This document shows, piece after piece, positions 54,436 to 64,000 of a stretch of DNA of 64,000 nucleotides. Position 1 is the stretch's first letter. Each line of letters starts with the position of its first letter. The translations under genes were made by a program, and so were the position numbers. This stretch comes from Oopsacas minuta. Its lineage: Eukaryota; Porifera; Hexactinellida; Lyssacinosida; Leucopsacidae. The notes under the pieces are model-generated. The model saw only the letters and a program-made list of their open reading frames with translations, ran no database searches and had not been told where the DNA came from. Where the stretch lies: the NCBI GenBank assembly GCA_024704765.1, contig JAKMXF010000166.1:1-64000 (forward strand), given 5' to 3'.

Positions 54436-55824
54436 ATGAGTAAGAGCAGAGAATCTGAACAGGAGTTGATATCAACATCATATCCTATGAAGATTCTCAT
54501 GTCAGTGTCTGTTCCGAGGTCTCTACTATCTCCATCTATATCTCAATCGCTGGAATCCTTCGCATTCAATACACCCCCAGTGCTCCTGCAAGAAGACAAC
54601 AAATCAGGCAGTGGGGCAAAAAGAAAAAGTTCTGAGGCAGTCAATTCATAAAGAGAGTGGGGGTAAAGTTCGTGAATTTGGAAGAGGTACAGAAGGTAGA
54701 TTCTGTGGGGGAACTTTTTTAATCTTCGTGAGAGTAGGAACAGATTTAAGTAGGTAGAGAAGATACCCAGTATTCACAGAGATATGGTGAAATTGGCTTA
54801 TTTTTTCTGTAGATATTGTTTTGCTTCTGCGATATCTGTTGACACGCCGCAAGTACTAGCTTATGATGTGGTCTGTAATAGTTGTCCAGAATCCAGTAGG
54901 TTTGAGAATAAATTGAGGGACGGGTTGGTACAGAGCAGGGACCTCAAGATTGGAAGCAAAATTACAATGCCAAATGCCCAGCTAAATACGCAGAACTAAC
55001 TTCAGTCCAACTGGAATCTGCTCTAGCGCCTGGTATTGTTCGTCAAGATTTCGCAAGAGGAAATGTCTCTTCTGGTCCCTTAAGTATTGGAGATAAGATG
55101 ACACACCTAACACTGAAGAATGCTGAAGTCTATTAGGAATTAGTATTTGATCTGGAAATTGATAGGTTGGAATATCTCATACTAGGAAGAGGATAACAAC
55201 GAATATAAGTAACAGTTAGCTAGGTGTCCTGGAGAATTATAAGTGACAGAAATAAGATATCTAATCAAGGATAAGAATATGAGCGAGAAGGTTGTTGAAC
55301 CGAAGTTGAGACTTTGAAAGAAAAATCAGCATCCATAGACTGGAATCCCAAAATGAAATCAAAGGAGATCAAACATCTTAATGTAGTTTTATCATCTCGC
55401 AACACCAAAATAAGTTTGCTAAAAAGCGGAGAAGACATGAAAAAGTAAAAATGCAGTTGGAGAAATATGCCGATCAGCCTCTTGTAGACAGCGAAATGAA
55501 TATGTTGAACCTTTTCCTACACAAGCCTAAATTCCTCCAGATGAAGCTAACGAAACAAATGATCCTTTAACAGCTGTGGTAGAGGAACGCTGTAATATCT
55601 GTGGTCATACTGAAGAGGATGGAATCGTCAGTGCTGATGTAGGAATGATTAAACCACGAGTAGGTATTAGTTGGCTTCAGTGTGGCTATTGTTTGGATGG
55701 TATCAGTTGTTATGTCTTGGTATCGGGAAGAAGGAGCTTCCTAGGGGTAAGTGGAAATGTAATTCATATTAGTTCTGAAATTTTACGGCACAACTATTCG
55801 TATTTTAATGTTGACTCAAATTAG
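54436..55824 (+). pseudogene. Unclassified repeat-borne gene, broken
   Basis: Starts MSKSRESEQELI (54436), preceded by ~90 bp of non-coding sequence that is repeated before the similar MSESSDSEQELM at 63538. The first frame stops at 54651. Later pieces in other frames include a segment near 55025-55110 (APGIVRQDFARGN) and a C-terminal frame 55576-55824 with CNICGHTEEDG…WLQCGYC, a possible zinc-binding knuckle. No transposase motif is recognised. It looks like the coding part of a multi-copy element rather than a host gene, but this is inference. Confidence 0.35.
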
Positions 55825-55922
55825 ATAAAAGAAAACACATAAAAATCCAAAAATCTAAACCCACATAAGAATTACATAAAATACACATATAAAAATTCTG
55901 AAACATAATACCCATTTAATTA

Positions 55923-57586
55923 CTGTGCACTTTCAAAAACCCGGGCACCTCTGGACCTGAGCTGGGTGCCCCGGTTTTCGAGTTGTTAAATTTACTTAAT
56001 AGAAAAAGTTGTTCTTTCGCTAAACTCGAGAAAGGATATGCTTGTCCCCACGTGCCATGGCATAAAACTCAACAGCCTTGATGGCATCCACGATAGCGTT
56101 GGTGGGAGGGATGGGTGGTAGGGGTAGAGGTTCGTCGTCATCAGACTGATCAATGGGATCCCCGATCTTCTGAGTTACATCTCGTGAGCTTGCTGCATCA
56201 GTTGCACTAGGGTCACTTCTGGAGGGAATGTCAAAACTTCTCCCATCTCCTCTGCCTGCAGAACCACTTCTTCCGGTTCCATCGTAACCAGAGGTTCATT
56301 AAACTCGGCAGGTCCCTGCTCTCCATTTTTGAATCAACACTTAGAAAAACACCTAGAAATGGTCCGAGATTTGATTGTAGACCACGCTCTTAAGATCCAC
56401 ACAATCGCTTGAGCGATGGTAATATCCTTTATCGGGTTAGTCATGTCATTCTTGAGGCTATGTATGATATGGGTGTGGAATTGGGTGCGGTAGTTAAGTT
56501 TGAACGCTTGGATGATGCCCTGGTCCAGGGGTTGGGTAGCAGAGGTAGTGTTGGGGGAAATTACACAACATTAACGGCTTTAAGCTTGTTTTTTATCGAA
56601 CACATTGTGAACCGATGCATTCTCCATGAGCAAGAGCACTTTGCGTCCTTGGGGCCTCTATTTGGGAGTTGAAGGTCTTGAGCCACTCATTGAATAGGGT
56701 GGTGGTCATTCAAGCCTTCTTCTGGCTAAGATATGTAAGGTAGTTTCTGCTTGTCAACCCCTATGAGCGCACGGGGACTGCCCAATTAGGAGAGGTTTGA
56801 TCTTCTAGCCCATCCAGGAAGAGCAGAAGAGAAGTGTTAACCTCTCCTTATCGACCTTACTGCCGTGGGCAGAATCTCCAGTAAGCACAAGAGATCTTGA
56901 GAACATCTGCAACTAGTACAGGCCGGTTTCATCACAATTGAATTTGTGAGCTTCTGCGTAGTCAAGGATGATTTCCGCCAATCTTTCCTGTCAGTTTTCA
57001 ACGACCAATGGGTACACAACAGCGGTTTCACTGCTCAGCACCTTTCTCTTGATACCGTGGCGCTCCTTCACCCTGGTGAGCCAACCATCCGAGTCATTAT
57101 AATTTTCTATGCCTAATTCCCTTGCCTCCTCCAGGACTATCAGTCTGAGCATTGGGCCGGTGACTGTGAAGCCAATATTGGTCTCGGCCTTTCGGGCGAA
57201 CAGGAGAAACTCCACGATGGTTTTTTTCGATGTGCTCCTGCTGGGCTGTGGACACAGCGTGTTTTCGTTTCATAAATGTATCCTCGTCCTTAGTATCTGA
57301 AGCGCTGAGGATAGAGTTTCTGTTGGTCTTGATACGGTTGATTGTCCCTTTGCCAACGCCAGACTCTTCATCAACCGCCCTTTCAGAAGAACCTGCTTCC
57401 AGCTTCTGCAGGACAGACAATAAGTCAGACGATGTTAAAGTTTTCCTTGGGGAGCATGACTATTTAATGCAAATACACTAAATCCTAACAGGAAAAACAA
57501 GACTCAGAAAGTGCCCCGGTTTCCGAGAGTAATTTGTGTGAGGTGCGTCCGAGTTTTCGGGCTGCCCCGTTTTCGGAAGTGCACTG
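55923..57586 (-). mobile_element. pogo/Tigger-like transposon
   Basis: Inverted ends ctgtgcactttcaaaaacccg (55923) and …ccgttttcggaagtgcactg (57586), with TA outside both. It contains one broken transposase. Confidence 0.88.
55985..57450 (-). pseudogene. Tigger-like transposase, broken
   Basis: Minus strand, in shifting frames. CENP-B N-terminal helix-turn-helix: KLEAGSSERAVDEESGVGKG, TINRIKTNR. Second DNA-binding domain: VTGPMLRLIVLEEARELGIE, DGWLTRVKERHGIKRK. Then the DDE core: FNCDETGLY (~56940), an LTLLLFF block, KVLLLMENASVH (~56640) and PNTTSATQPLDQG (~56540). The usual catalytic MDNA reads MENA, so the second aspartate is glutamate. Several frameshifts separate these blocks. The tail contains an acidic-proline segment (DDDEPLPLPPIPP). 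Confidence 0.85.
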
Positions 57587-57588
57587 TA

Positions 57589-58517
57589 TATGGGTGTTAT
57601 GTTTTATAATTTTATTGGTGTAATTCTTATGTGGGTTGGATTCAAAATTCTCGGATAATTATCTTCATATTATATATATATATTAAAATATTTACAAACG
57701 CCTTTGTGTATCAATTTCAATAATTTCGTGTATGTACATATCCTGTTTTTCAAGGTATAGTTCTAACCTGAACTACTTAGGAGACCAATGGATGGTCGAA
57801 ACCTAGTTATTCAGATCCTCCCACGACTTGAGGTCATCACACAATACCCGTTTCCAGTTGTACTATGTAGTACTGTGTAAGGATCTCAAGTTGTGAGCCG
57901 CTTCACTTGTTACATTACAAATTTATTTTGATAACCTTTCAAAGGTGAAGTTTAGCTATCTCGGATAGCTACAGATATTTACATGCTTAACTATGTATAC
58001 ACCTCGAGTGACCAACATTTGAGTCCAAAAGTTGAGTTACCATACTTTCGTATTTCTAATATTTCATGCTTATTGTATAAAATATCGACTTTCCAATGAA
58101 ATAGCCATATTTTTCTAGTAAACTATTACCATTGGATGGTTAATTATTTTAGTAAACAATTTATAAAATTGATCCACTAATATTTTGGGGTGTAAAGGTT
58201 GGGACCTGTGCCTTTGGTGTCTATTTAAAGGTTTTGTATATAACGATAACATTACGGGAAATTTACAAATACATTTTAATACAAAAGGGTGTATTGATAA
58301 AAAGATCATTGATGTTATCACAGATTACCAAGTGGATATCTTAAAATCCCAATTCAACATACATATCTAGTAATCTATATGAATGATTTCTATAATACAC
58401 TGACGATATCTGTATTTATCTCAAATCTAGGGACTTATAAACAAGTTTGTTTCGGCTGGGTTATCCTGTCAATTTGTAACCTACGAAGACTAACTATCTG
58501 TGTTAAGCCCACCATAC
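57589..58517. other. Intergenic, no gene seen
   Basis: About 57781-57810 (gagaccaatggatggtcgaa) recurs at 63880-63910, so a further dispersed repeat is present. (AT)n near 57669-57685. Confidence 0.4.
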
Positions 58518-58650
58518 AAGATGCAAAAAGTTGCATCGTGTAGTTAAATTTCCATGCAATAAAATTTAATTTAAATTTGTTTTCGGATTTGTAGTTGCAT
58601 GGAAATAGGAACATGTTCTATTTTCATGCAACATTGTTGCATCGTTTATG
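58518..58650. mobile_element. Palindromic MITE with gatgcaa… ends
   Basis: gatgcaaaaagttgcatcg at one end and tgcaacattgttgcatcg at the other, with an inner pair tttccatgcaa / ttgcatggaaa: nested hairpins over 133 bp. Confidence 0.6.
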
Positions 58651-58901
58651 CCTTACTTAAGTATCAATTATTCATTCTAGTTCTTACAGTATAGATGGGA
58701 AGAAAATTATCCATGGATTTCACTGTATTATTTGTCAAATAGTTTTAAGCTCACTCTTCAGAAGTACTGGTACATGTTGAGATATATAACATTTGCGATA
58801 TACTTATGGATGTATATGCATAAATATATCACAGATATTACGGCTGCATAATGTTCGATGTTAGTTGGTACTATACAAATAGAGCTAAAAATAATCAAAT
58901 A

Positions 58902-59289
58902 CAATGTAACCGCTATAAGTGGGGTCTCTATAAATAAGAACGCTATATGCGGGGAGTAGGCAATGAGGCATGTGTATCACACAATTCAAATTTATCTAAG
59001 TGGGGAAATCTACGTTAAATTTTTTGAATAATCAATTTTGCGCTAAATTTGGAAAAATACGCAGGTATTTATCGCTATGAATTATTGAAATTTTTGGGTT
59101 TCTCAAAAGAAAATTTGTTACAAATCTTTGTACAGTCCTAAAAAGTATACAACTTTTAGAAAATGTTCTAGAATACGCAAAAATAACTAATTCTACTCTG
59201 TACAAATAAATATTCCTATATTAAGCATGTTGTCAGCGTCTTCATCGTTTGTCAACTTTCGGAAGTCCCCAATTATAGAGAATCTACTG
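58902..59289. mobile_element. TA-flanked MITE, ~388 bp
   Basis: Ends caatgtaaccgctataagtg and …ccaattatagagaatctactg, with TA outside. Confidence 0.65.
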
Positions 59290-59291
59290 TA

Positions 59292-60690
59292 GTAGATATC
59301 TTGATATCCTGAATGAGTAAATCATAGCATTCTATAAATAAGGCAATGGTGCATAAAATAATTTTCAAACTAGGGATAGGATAGTTCATTCATCATTTAC
59401 ATTTGGAATTTCATTTGTTTCGATAATATCAAAATCATAGTGGCAACCTCATGGAAGAAAAAAAGCTGGACGGAACGTACTAATTTAGCGGAACATCGCG
59501 GGATGTACTAAAAATGGAGAACAATAAAGATTTTGGTAAATTTTGGAGGGACACTAGCCACATTAGCCCTCAACACTTGTTCCAAAAAGCGGAACGTTCA
59601 GCCAAAACTGGGCAGTTGGCAAGTGTGCAAAAATGGTGCATTTTTCCCTGATAAATGTATTATCACCACTTACAAAACATAATGTCTATAACTACAAACT
59701 ATTTCCGGATGAAATGACGTCATATGAATGACTAAGAAGCAATTGGGAACGTTTTAATGTTATTGTATTAAATTATAGATGGCATATTATGGCAATCTTT
59801 ACCTATAACTTACAAGCTTTATAGATATGCCCAAATCTTCTTGCAGACAGTTCTATATACTCGACTTCCCCATACATTCATAATACAGTTTGATGTCATA
59901 TCTGAATCAATTATGACGCAATCATTAATTATGCTATTGGAGATGTTGGCGATTTACAAAATATGGCTTCAATTGCATTCTTACTGTTTTAAGAGGAACA
60001 ATATCGTTTCTGAAAACCAGGCCACGAGACTGTTTATCATTTTCCCTAAACCTTCATTGGATCAAATTTTTACCATTACAATGTTAAGTGTAAGAGAATA
60101 CAATTTGAAGAATATTCAAATATATATAATCGATTTTGGGGGCTGCATTGTCAGAATCTTTGTAGTATGATTTTGCCATTATTGATTGTGTATTTTGCTC
60201 GCTATTCTTACGTAGTGAAGAGCCCTTCAGTCAAATTATTGACAGCATTAGTCCTGGATGTTTTCCGGATATCTGGCTACATAATGATTGGTGGCCAAGA
60301 TCTTGACAAATGCATGTCACAAAATTCGGCAAATAAATCTACATAATTCGGACAAATGCATATTGCAAAGATTGTGACCAATGCAAGTAATTTTTGCGTG
60401 ACAAATGCAGCGACCCTAACTATTCAAAACAATTAGATTACAATGTCGTGTCTTGTTTATAAAGTTTTGAAATTTTTATGGGTAGATACAGAATGTCGTT
60501 TTCTATATTTGTTGTATGCAAATTTACTATAGTTATTATGAATATTCAGTCGGCAATTACTAAATATTGAAATATTCGTATCAACTTTCCCACAACTGAT
60601 TATCAATTATTTTCTTGCTTAGGAAACTAAACGATAATAGGTTAAACAAATACTGAAGAATTTCCCATTATTGTATTTATCTAGAGGGTG
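59292..60690. other. Intergenic, no gene seen
   Basis: The 109-codon frame at 59841-60170 shares short DNA blocks (ttgatgtcatatct…tgacgcaat) with the minus strand at 38880-38970, so it is repeat sequence rather than a gene. Confidence 0.45.
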
Positions 60691-60692
60691 TT

Positions 60693-62033
60693 AAGAAATT
60701 GATGCCCTGTAATGCTAACTCAGTGATCAGTCTATAATTGATCTCTAAACACATACATTTATTTCTCAATATATCCACCCTTTAGTTGTATACATTTATT
60801 TATGCGCTCAGGCATACTGGCTATCAATTTGGCAAGAACTTCAGGTGAAAAATGTCTCCAAGCTGAAATTAGTTGTTTTTCGAGCGTTTTTTGGTTTGTT
60901 GGTGGCTCAAAAGAATTGATGGCGGCTTGGATTATTGACCGTAGACTCTTTGTGGGACTCAGTTCAAGGGAGTTTGCAGGCCAAGTACCTTTGGGCCAGA
61001 AGTTGTGAAAATTCTCTCCTAGTCATTCTTGTGATTTTTGGAGGTATGTACCGGGGCACCATCCTGTTGAAAAATGGCAGCCGACATGTTCCGACAATAA
61101 TTTCCTCTCAGTCACTGCACCTGTATCATTATCGCGAAGCATTACAGACGTCATTGGTTTCCTTAGAATCTCTTCTAGATAGTAAATTGTATTTACTGTC
61201 TGTCCATTAGGGATTATGTGAAGGTTTGAAAGGCCATTATAGGACATCATGCCCCAAACCTGCAATTTTCCAGGAAACATCACATTTTCCGTAGGTACAA
61301 CTTTACCTCTGTCTGCTAACCAAACTCTGTCGTTCTTCCGATTTGGTGAATGGTACAACTAAAATAGAGATCCATCAGAGAAAATTACATTACGCCAATC
61401 ACTAACTGACCAATGTTTTCGTGCCCTACAGAAGGTTAATCGAGTGAATTTCTGTTTTTCGGTCAATTTTGGTTGTAACTGTGGCTTATAAGGCTTTACA
61501 CCTAATGTTTTACGCAAATATATATGGACAGTTACATGCGAAACTTGAAAATCCTTAGACTTTAAGATCTGGGATATTCTGCGAGTTGAATTCATCTTTT
61601 CCCTAGTGTTTTAGCAAATAACAATTTTCGGTATTTTTCCAATCGCCGGTTTTCTTCTTCGGCCGTGCCTATTCTCAAGGCAATTTCCGCAATGTGTCCT
61701 CGACTACCACCGACGAATGGTAGGCACATTTGTGCCAAAATGTATTGCGACACTTTTCTGCGTTTGGCCGGCTTTTAACATGCCTATCGCTTGATTGTGG
61801 ATTGCTAGACTAGCTTCTTTGACCATCGTATTAGCTAATTGTCAGGACAACAGAAGATTAGGTCAAAGTATTCACAAAACGTTGATGAACTAGGAAAACC
61901 TACCGATTAAATATAACTCCTGGTACATTACATTACAATTCAAGTAAATATGGTAGATATTTAACACTGTACAAATACCATGGTAGTATTGGATCTCGGA
62001 AGATTGGAACGGCATCAATTTTTTAACACCCTG
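60693..62033 (-). mobile_element. Tc1-like transposon, family T2 copy 2
   Basis: Ends gagggtgttaagaaattgat (one mutated end base) and …atcaattttttaacaccctg, TA on both sides. Same family as 30625-31928, opposite orientation. Confidence 0.88.
60720..61826 (-). pseudogene. Tc1-like transposase, broken
   Basis: Starts at the ATG at 61826 (MVKEASLAIHNQAIGMLKAG) with the helix-turn-helix VPTIRRW before a stop. It is then readable as MNSTRRISQILKSKDFQVSH and so on (61595-61359), with the first catalytic motif degraded to FSDGSLF (Glu to Gly). A stop follows, then LYHSPNRKNDRVW…PGKLQVWGMMSYNGLSNLHI (61358-61220). The second and third DD-E motifs fall in frameshifted sequence. Inactive. Confidence 0.85.
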
Positions 62034-62522
62034 TATGATAGTTAGCACAATTTTTAAATACCCCTGATTTGGTATTATATATGTGTAATGAAAATAAAGA
62101 ATCTAGACAAAAAATTCATAACAAATAACAAGATAAGGCAAAACCCCCGCTTTTGAATGTATACTGAACCCCAATTTCTCACTTTTAATTATGTAAATTT
62201 ATTGTTATTTGGAAATACATGTAGCATGAAGTGAACATATTTCTAATCCACCAAATTTAGACTATCCATGATATTTCAATCTCAAAATTTATGAATGAAT
62301 GATCGGTGACAGGTGCAAATATTCATACTTGCAGCGCAAGATAGGAATATAATTCCTACTTAGAATTGGAGTGGAGCAAGAATAACGTTTATGGAGCAAC
62401 TAAATCGGCATGCTGGTTCAGAATTTTGCATTTTCAAGTTTCTCATGCCCAATTATGAGATATAGTGGATGAGTTCAGTTTTGTGTGGTAATTATTGTGC
62501 ATAATAATAGCAATATATATAT
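62034..62522. other. Intergenic, no gene seen
   Basis: Short fragments of the Helitron-like body (62390-62450). No gene. Confidence 0.4.
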
Positions 62523-63255
62523 ACGAGCCTTTGGCTCGTTGCTTCGCGATGAACTCAGCGCATGGCGCCTCGAGTTATCCAATATTCTCCAAATTGATGG
62601 CACCTTTGAGTAATATCATATAGATATATATATAGAACAATGTAATTCACAAATATTCGTATTTGGCATACATAATTTTGAATTATTTTGTAAGATCAAC
62701 CGCCTTTGTAGCCGTTGAGTACAAGTAGCTACGTAAAATTTGAGATTTGCTAATTTGTTTACTTTATAGCCATTAAAACTACAATAAATGTACATATGAA
62801 CTGACAAAAAACAAACAATGCATTATTCGGACTAAGCATACTCGATTACGTCACTATTGTCTTTGAAAGTTTGATTCTACCTCAATTTTGAATGTGTTTA
62901 CTTTATGAATCTAAAAGTAAACAAATATTCACAATATGTTGTTTACAATACCATATTCATACTCAGCATACTCGATTACCCCAGTATAGTTGTTGTTGAA
63001 AGTATGATTCTACCTCAATTTTGAGATTTGTTTACTTTATATTCATAAAAACAACAATAAATTTACATATGATTAATCCAAAAGTGTGAAAATCAGATTC
63101 AGCAAGTTTGATATATTTAGTGAAGTTTTATTAAATTCTATTTAATTCCTTGATAAACACGATAAATACATAGTTGTGCGACAATTTCAATATGTTATAC
63201 CGTGAATCCTTTCCTTGACAACGGGCAAACAACAATTGAGATTTAATAATATAGA
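62523..63255 (-). mobile_element. Helitron-like non-autonomous element, longest copy
   Basis: From TCTATATTATTAAATCTC (minus strand, 63255) to the hairpins ggcgccatgcgct and gagccaaaggctcg (62523-62575). 733 bp, no coding. Confidence 0.6.
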
Positions 63256-63395
63256 TTCCTATTGCCAAGGAAAATTCTTCCAAAATATACGATAAGCAAA
63301 TAGGCGATTTCCCTGTATTCATAATATTATTTATAAATTTGCATAATTTTAAGGCACAAACTTCCGAGCCCTATACGAGCATGTAAAGAAGTGTT

Positions 63396-63687
63396 CGCAA
63401 GCCATGTAGAAGCGAAGCCCGCTAGCATTTTCTTCTCTTTGTTTGCAAATATTTACATTATCCATACATATTTAGATCATTACAAAAATTTGTTAAAACT
63501 TAACTTGATGGCAACCAGAAAACCCAAAGGTTTTGGCATGAGTGAGAGCAGTGATTCGGAGCAAGAGTTAATGACTATTCGAATTTTATACTTTTCTCAA
63601 AATTCGTTAGAAACAAGAGAAAAAAGAACAACAAATCAAAACTCGTATAATAATAATAACCAAATTCTTGACGCACATAAAAATTAA
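63396..63687 (+). repeat. Second copy of the MSESSDSEQEL repeat
   Basis: A GC-rich end-like stretch (aagcgaagcccgctag), then ~85 bp alike to 54343-54435, then an ATG frame (MATRKPKGFGMSESSDSEQEL) that diverges and stops at 63687. A truncated relative of the element at 54436. Confidence 0.45.
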
Positions 63688-64000
63688 ATAATGTACAAAA
63701 CACAGGTCTGAATTACGAAACCTATATAAATTATCAAAGCAAAAACTCGATAATTTGCTGATATAGATCATTATAAGCAAATCGAATAATATATCTATTT
63801 TATTACATCTTAGCTTGAATATATTCGAAATCTACGCATTCAGGCCTATCCGGTCTTAGATAATACCCTGCACCTTGGATGAGACCACTGGATGGTCGAA
63901 ACCTTGCTATGTTCAGGCCTGGGGCTGATTATGATTACAATCGTAATCAATTGTAATCAATTACAACTTTTCCTGTAATCATAATCATAATCACTCATCA
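63688..64000. other. Window end, repeat-derived
   Basis: 63880-63910 repeats 57781-57810. 63930-64000 is rich in 'gattacaatc/taatcataatc' and looks like one end of a hAT-type MITE cut by the window. Confidence 0.4.

Noticed and set aside
59841-60170. 109-codon ATG frame.
   Set aside because: Shares blocks with repeat DNA at 38880-38970 and has no motif.

Overview
This is eukaryotic nuclear DNA: AT-rich, gene-poor, and packed with transposon debris. The genes with recognisable families (an Islet-type LIM-homeodomain factor, a STARD10-like START protein, a SUN-domain LINC protein, a CABIT-SAM adaptor) make it animal. Several large coding regions lack internal introns, and the introns that can be defined have GT-AG ends, two of them only 66 to 68 bp long. 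A non-bilaterian animal such as a sponge fits, but the sequence does not prove the taxon. Two N bases (12675 and 21823) show that this is an assembly with unresolved positions.

Layout. 1-12.7 kb: two neighbouring plus-strand genes for AIG1/GIMAP-like GTPases. The first has intact G1, G3 and G4 motifs. The second is an internally tandem-duplicated, nucleotide-binding-dead relative. The locus lies between two ~1.0 kb direct repeats (1-1008 and 11666-12674). 12.7-15.8 kb: a fold-back element and Helitron-like repeats. 15.8-18.7 kb: two minus-strand single-exon genes, STARD10-like and Islet. 19.5-20.8 kb: a run of TA-flanked miniature elements upstream of Islet. 21.6-21.85 kb: the last exon of a small SMIM29-like membrane protein. 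22.46-25.5 kb: a mariner element with a 66-bp intron, abutting a nest of three inverted-repeat elements.

27.07-40.76 kb is one minus-strand gene, assembled here from four exons, for a SUN-domain nuclear-envelope protein of 507 residues. Its third intron (7.5 kb) holds a hAT fragment, two Ty3/gypsy fragments in opposite orientation, and a Tc1-like element inserted in one of them. Its first intron (4.6 kb) holds more MITEs and Helitron-like copies. 42-46 kb: another hAT fragment and unassigned repeats. 47.6-49.7 kb: a single-exon CABIT / coiled-coil / SAM adaptor gene. 50.4-64 kb: repeats only, with a hAT fragment (51.3-52.5), an unclassified broken coding element (54.4-55.8), a pogo/Tigger element (55.9-57.6), a second Tc1-like copy (60.7-62.0) and Helitron-like copies.

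No operon-like logic links the genes. The most unusual host content is the pairing of an intact AIG1-like GTPase with a degenerate tandem paralogue, in which former upstream non-coding sequence appears to have become an internal linker. The SUN gene is notable for its transposon-filled intron and for lacking the cysteine that links SUN2 to KASH peptides. Most transposase and polymerase fragments are visibly broken, so I annotate them as pseudogenes.
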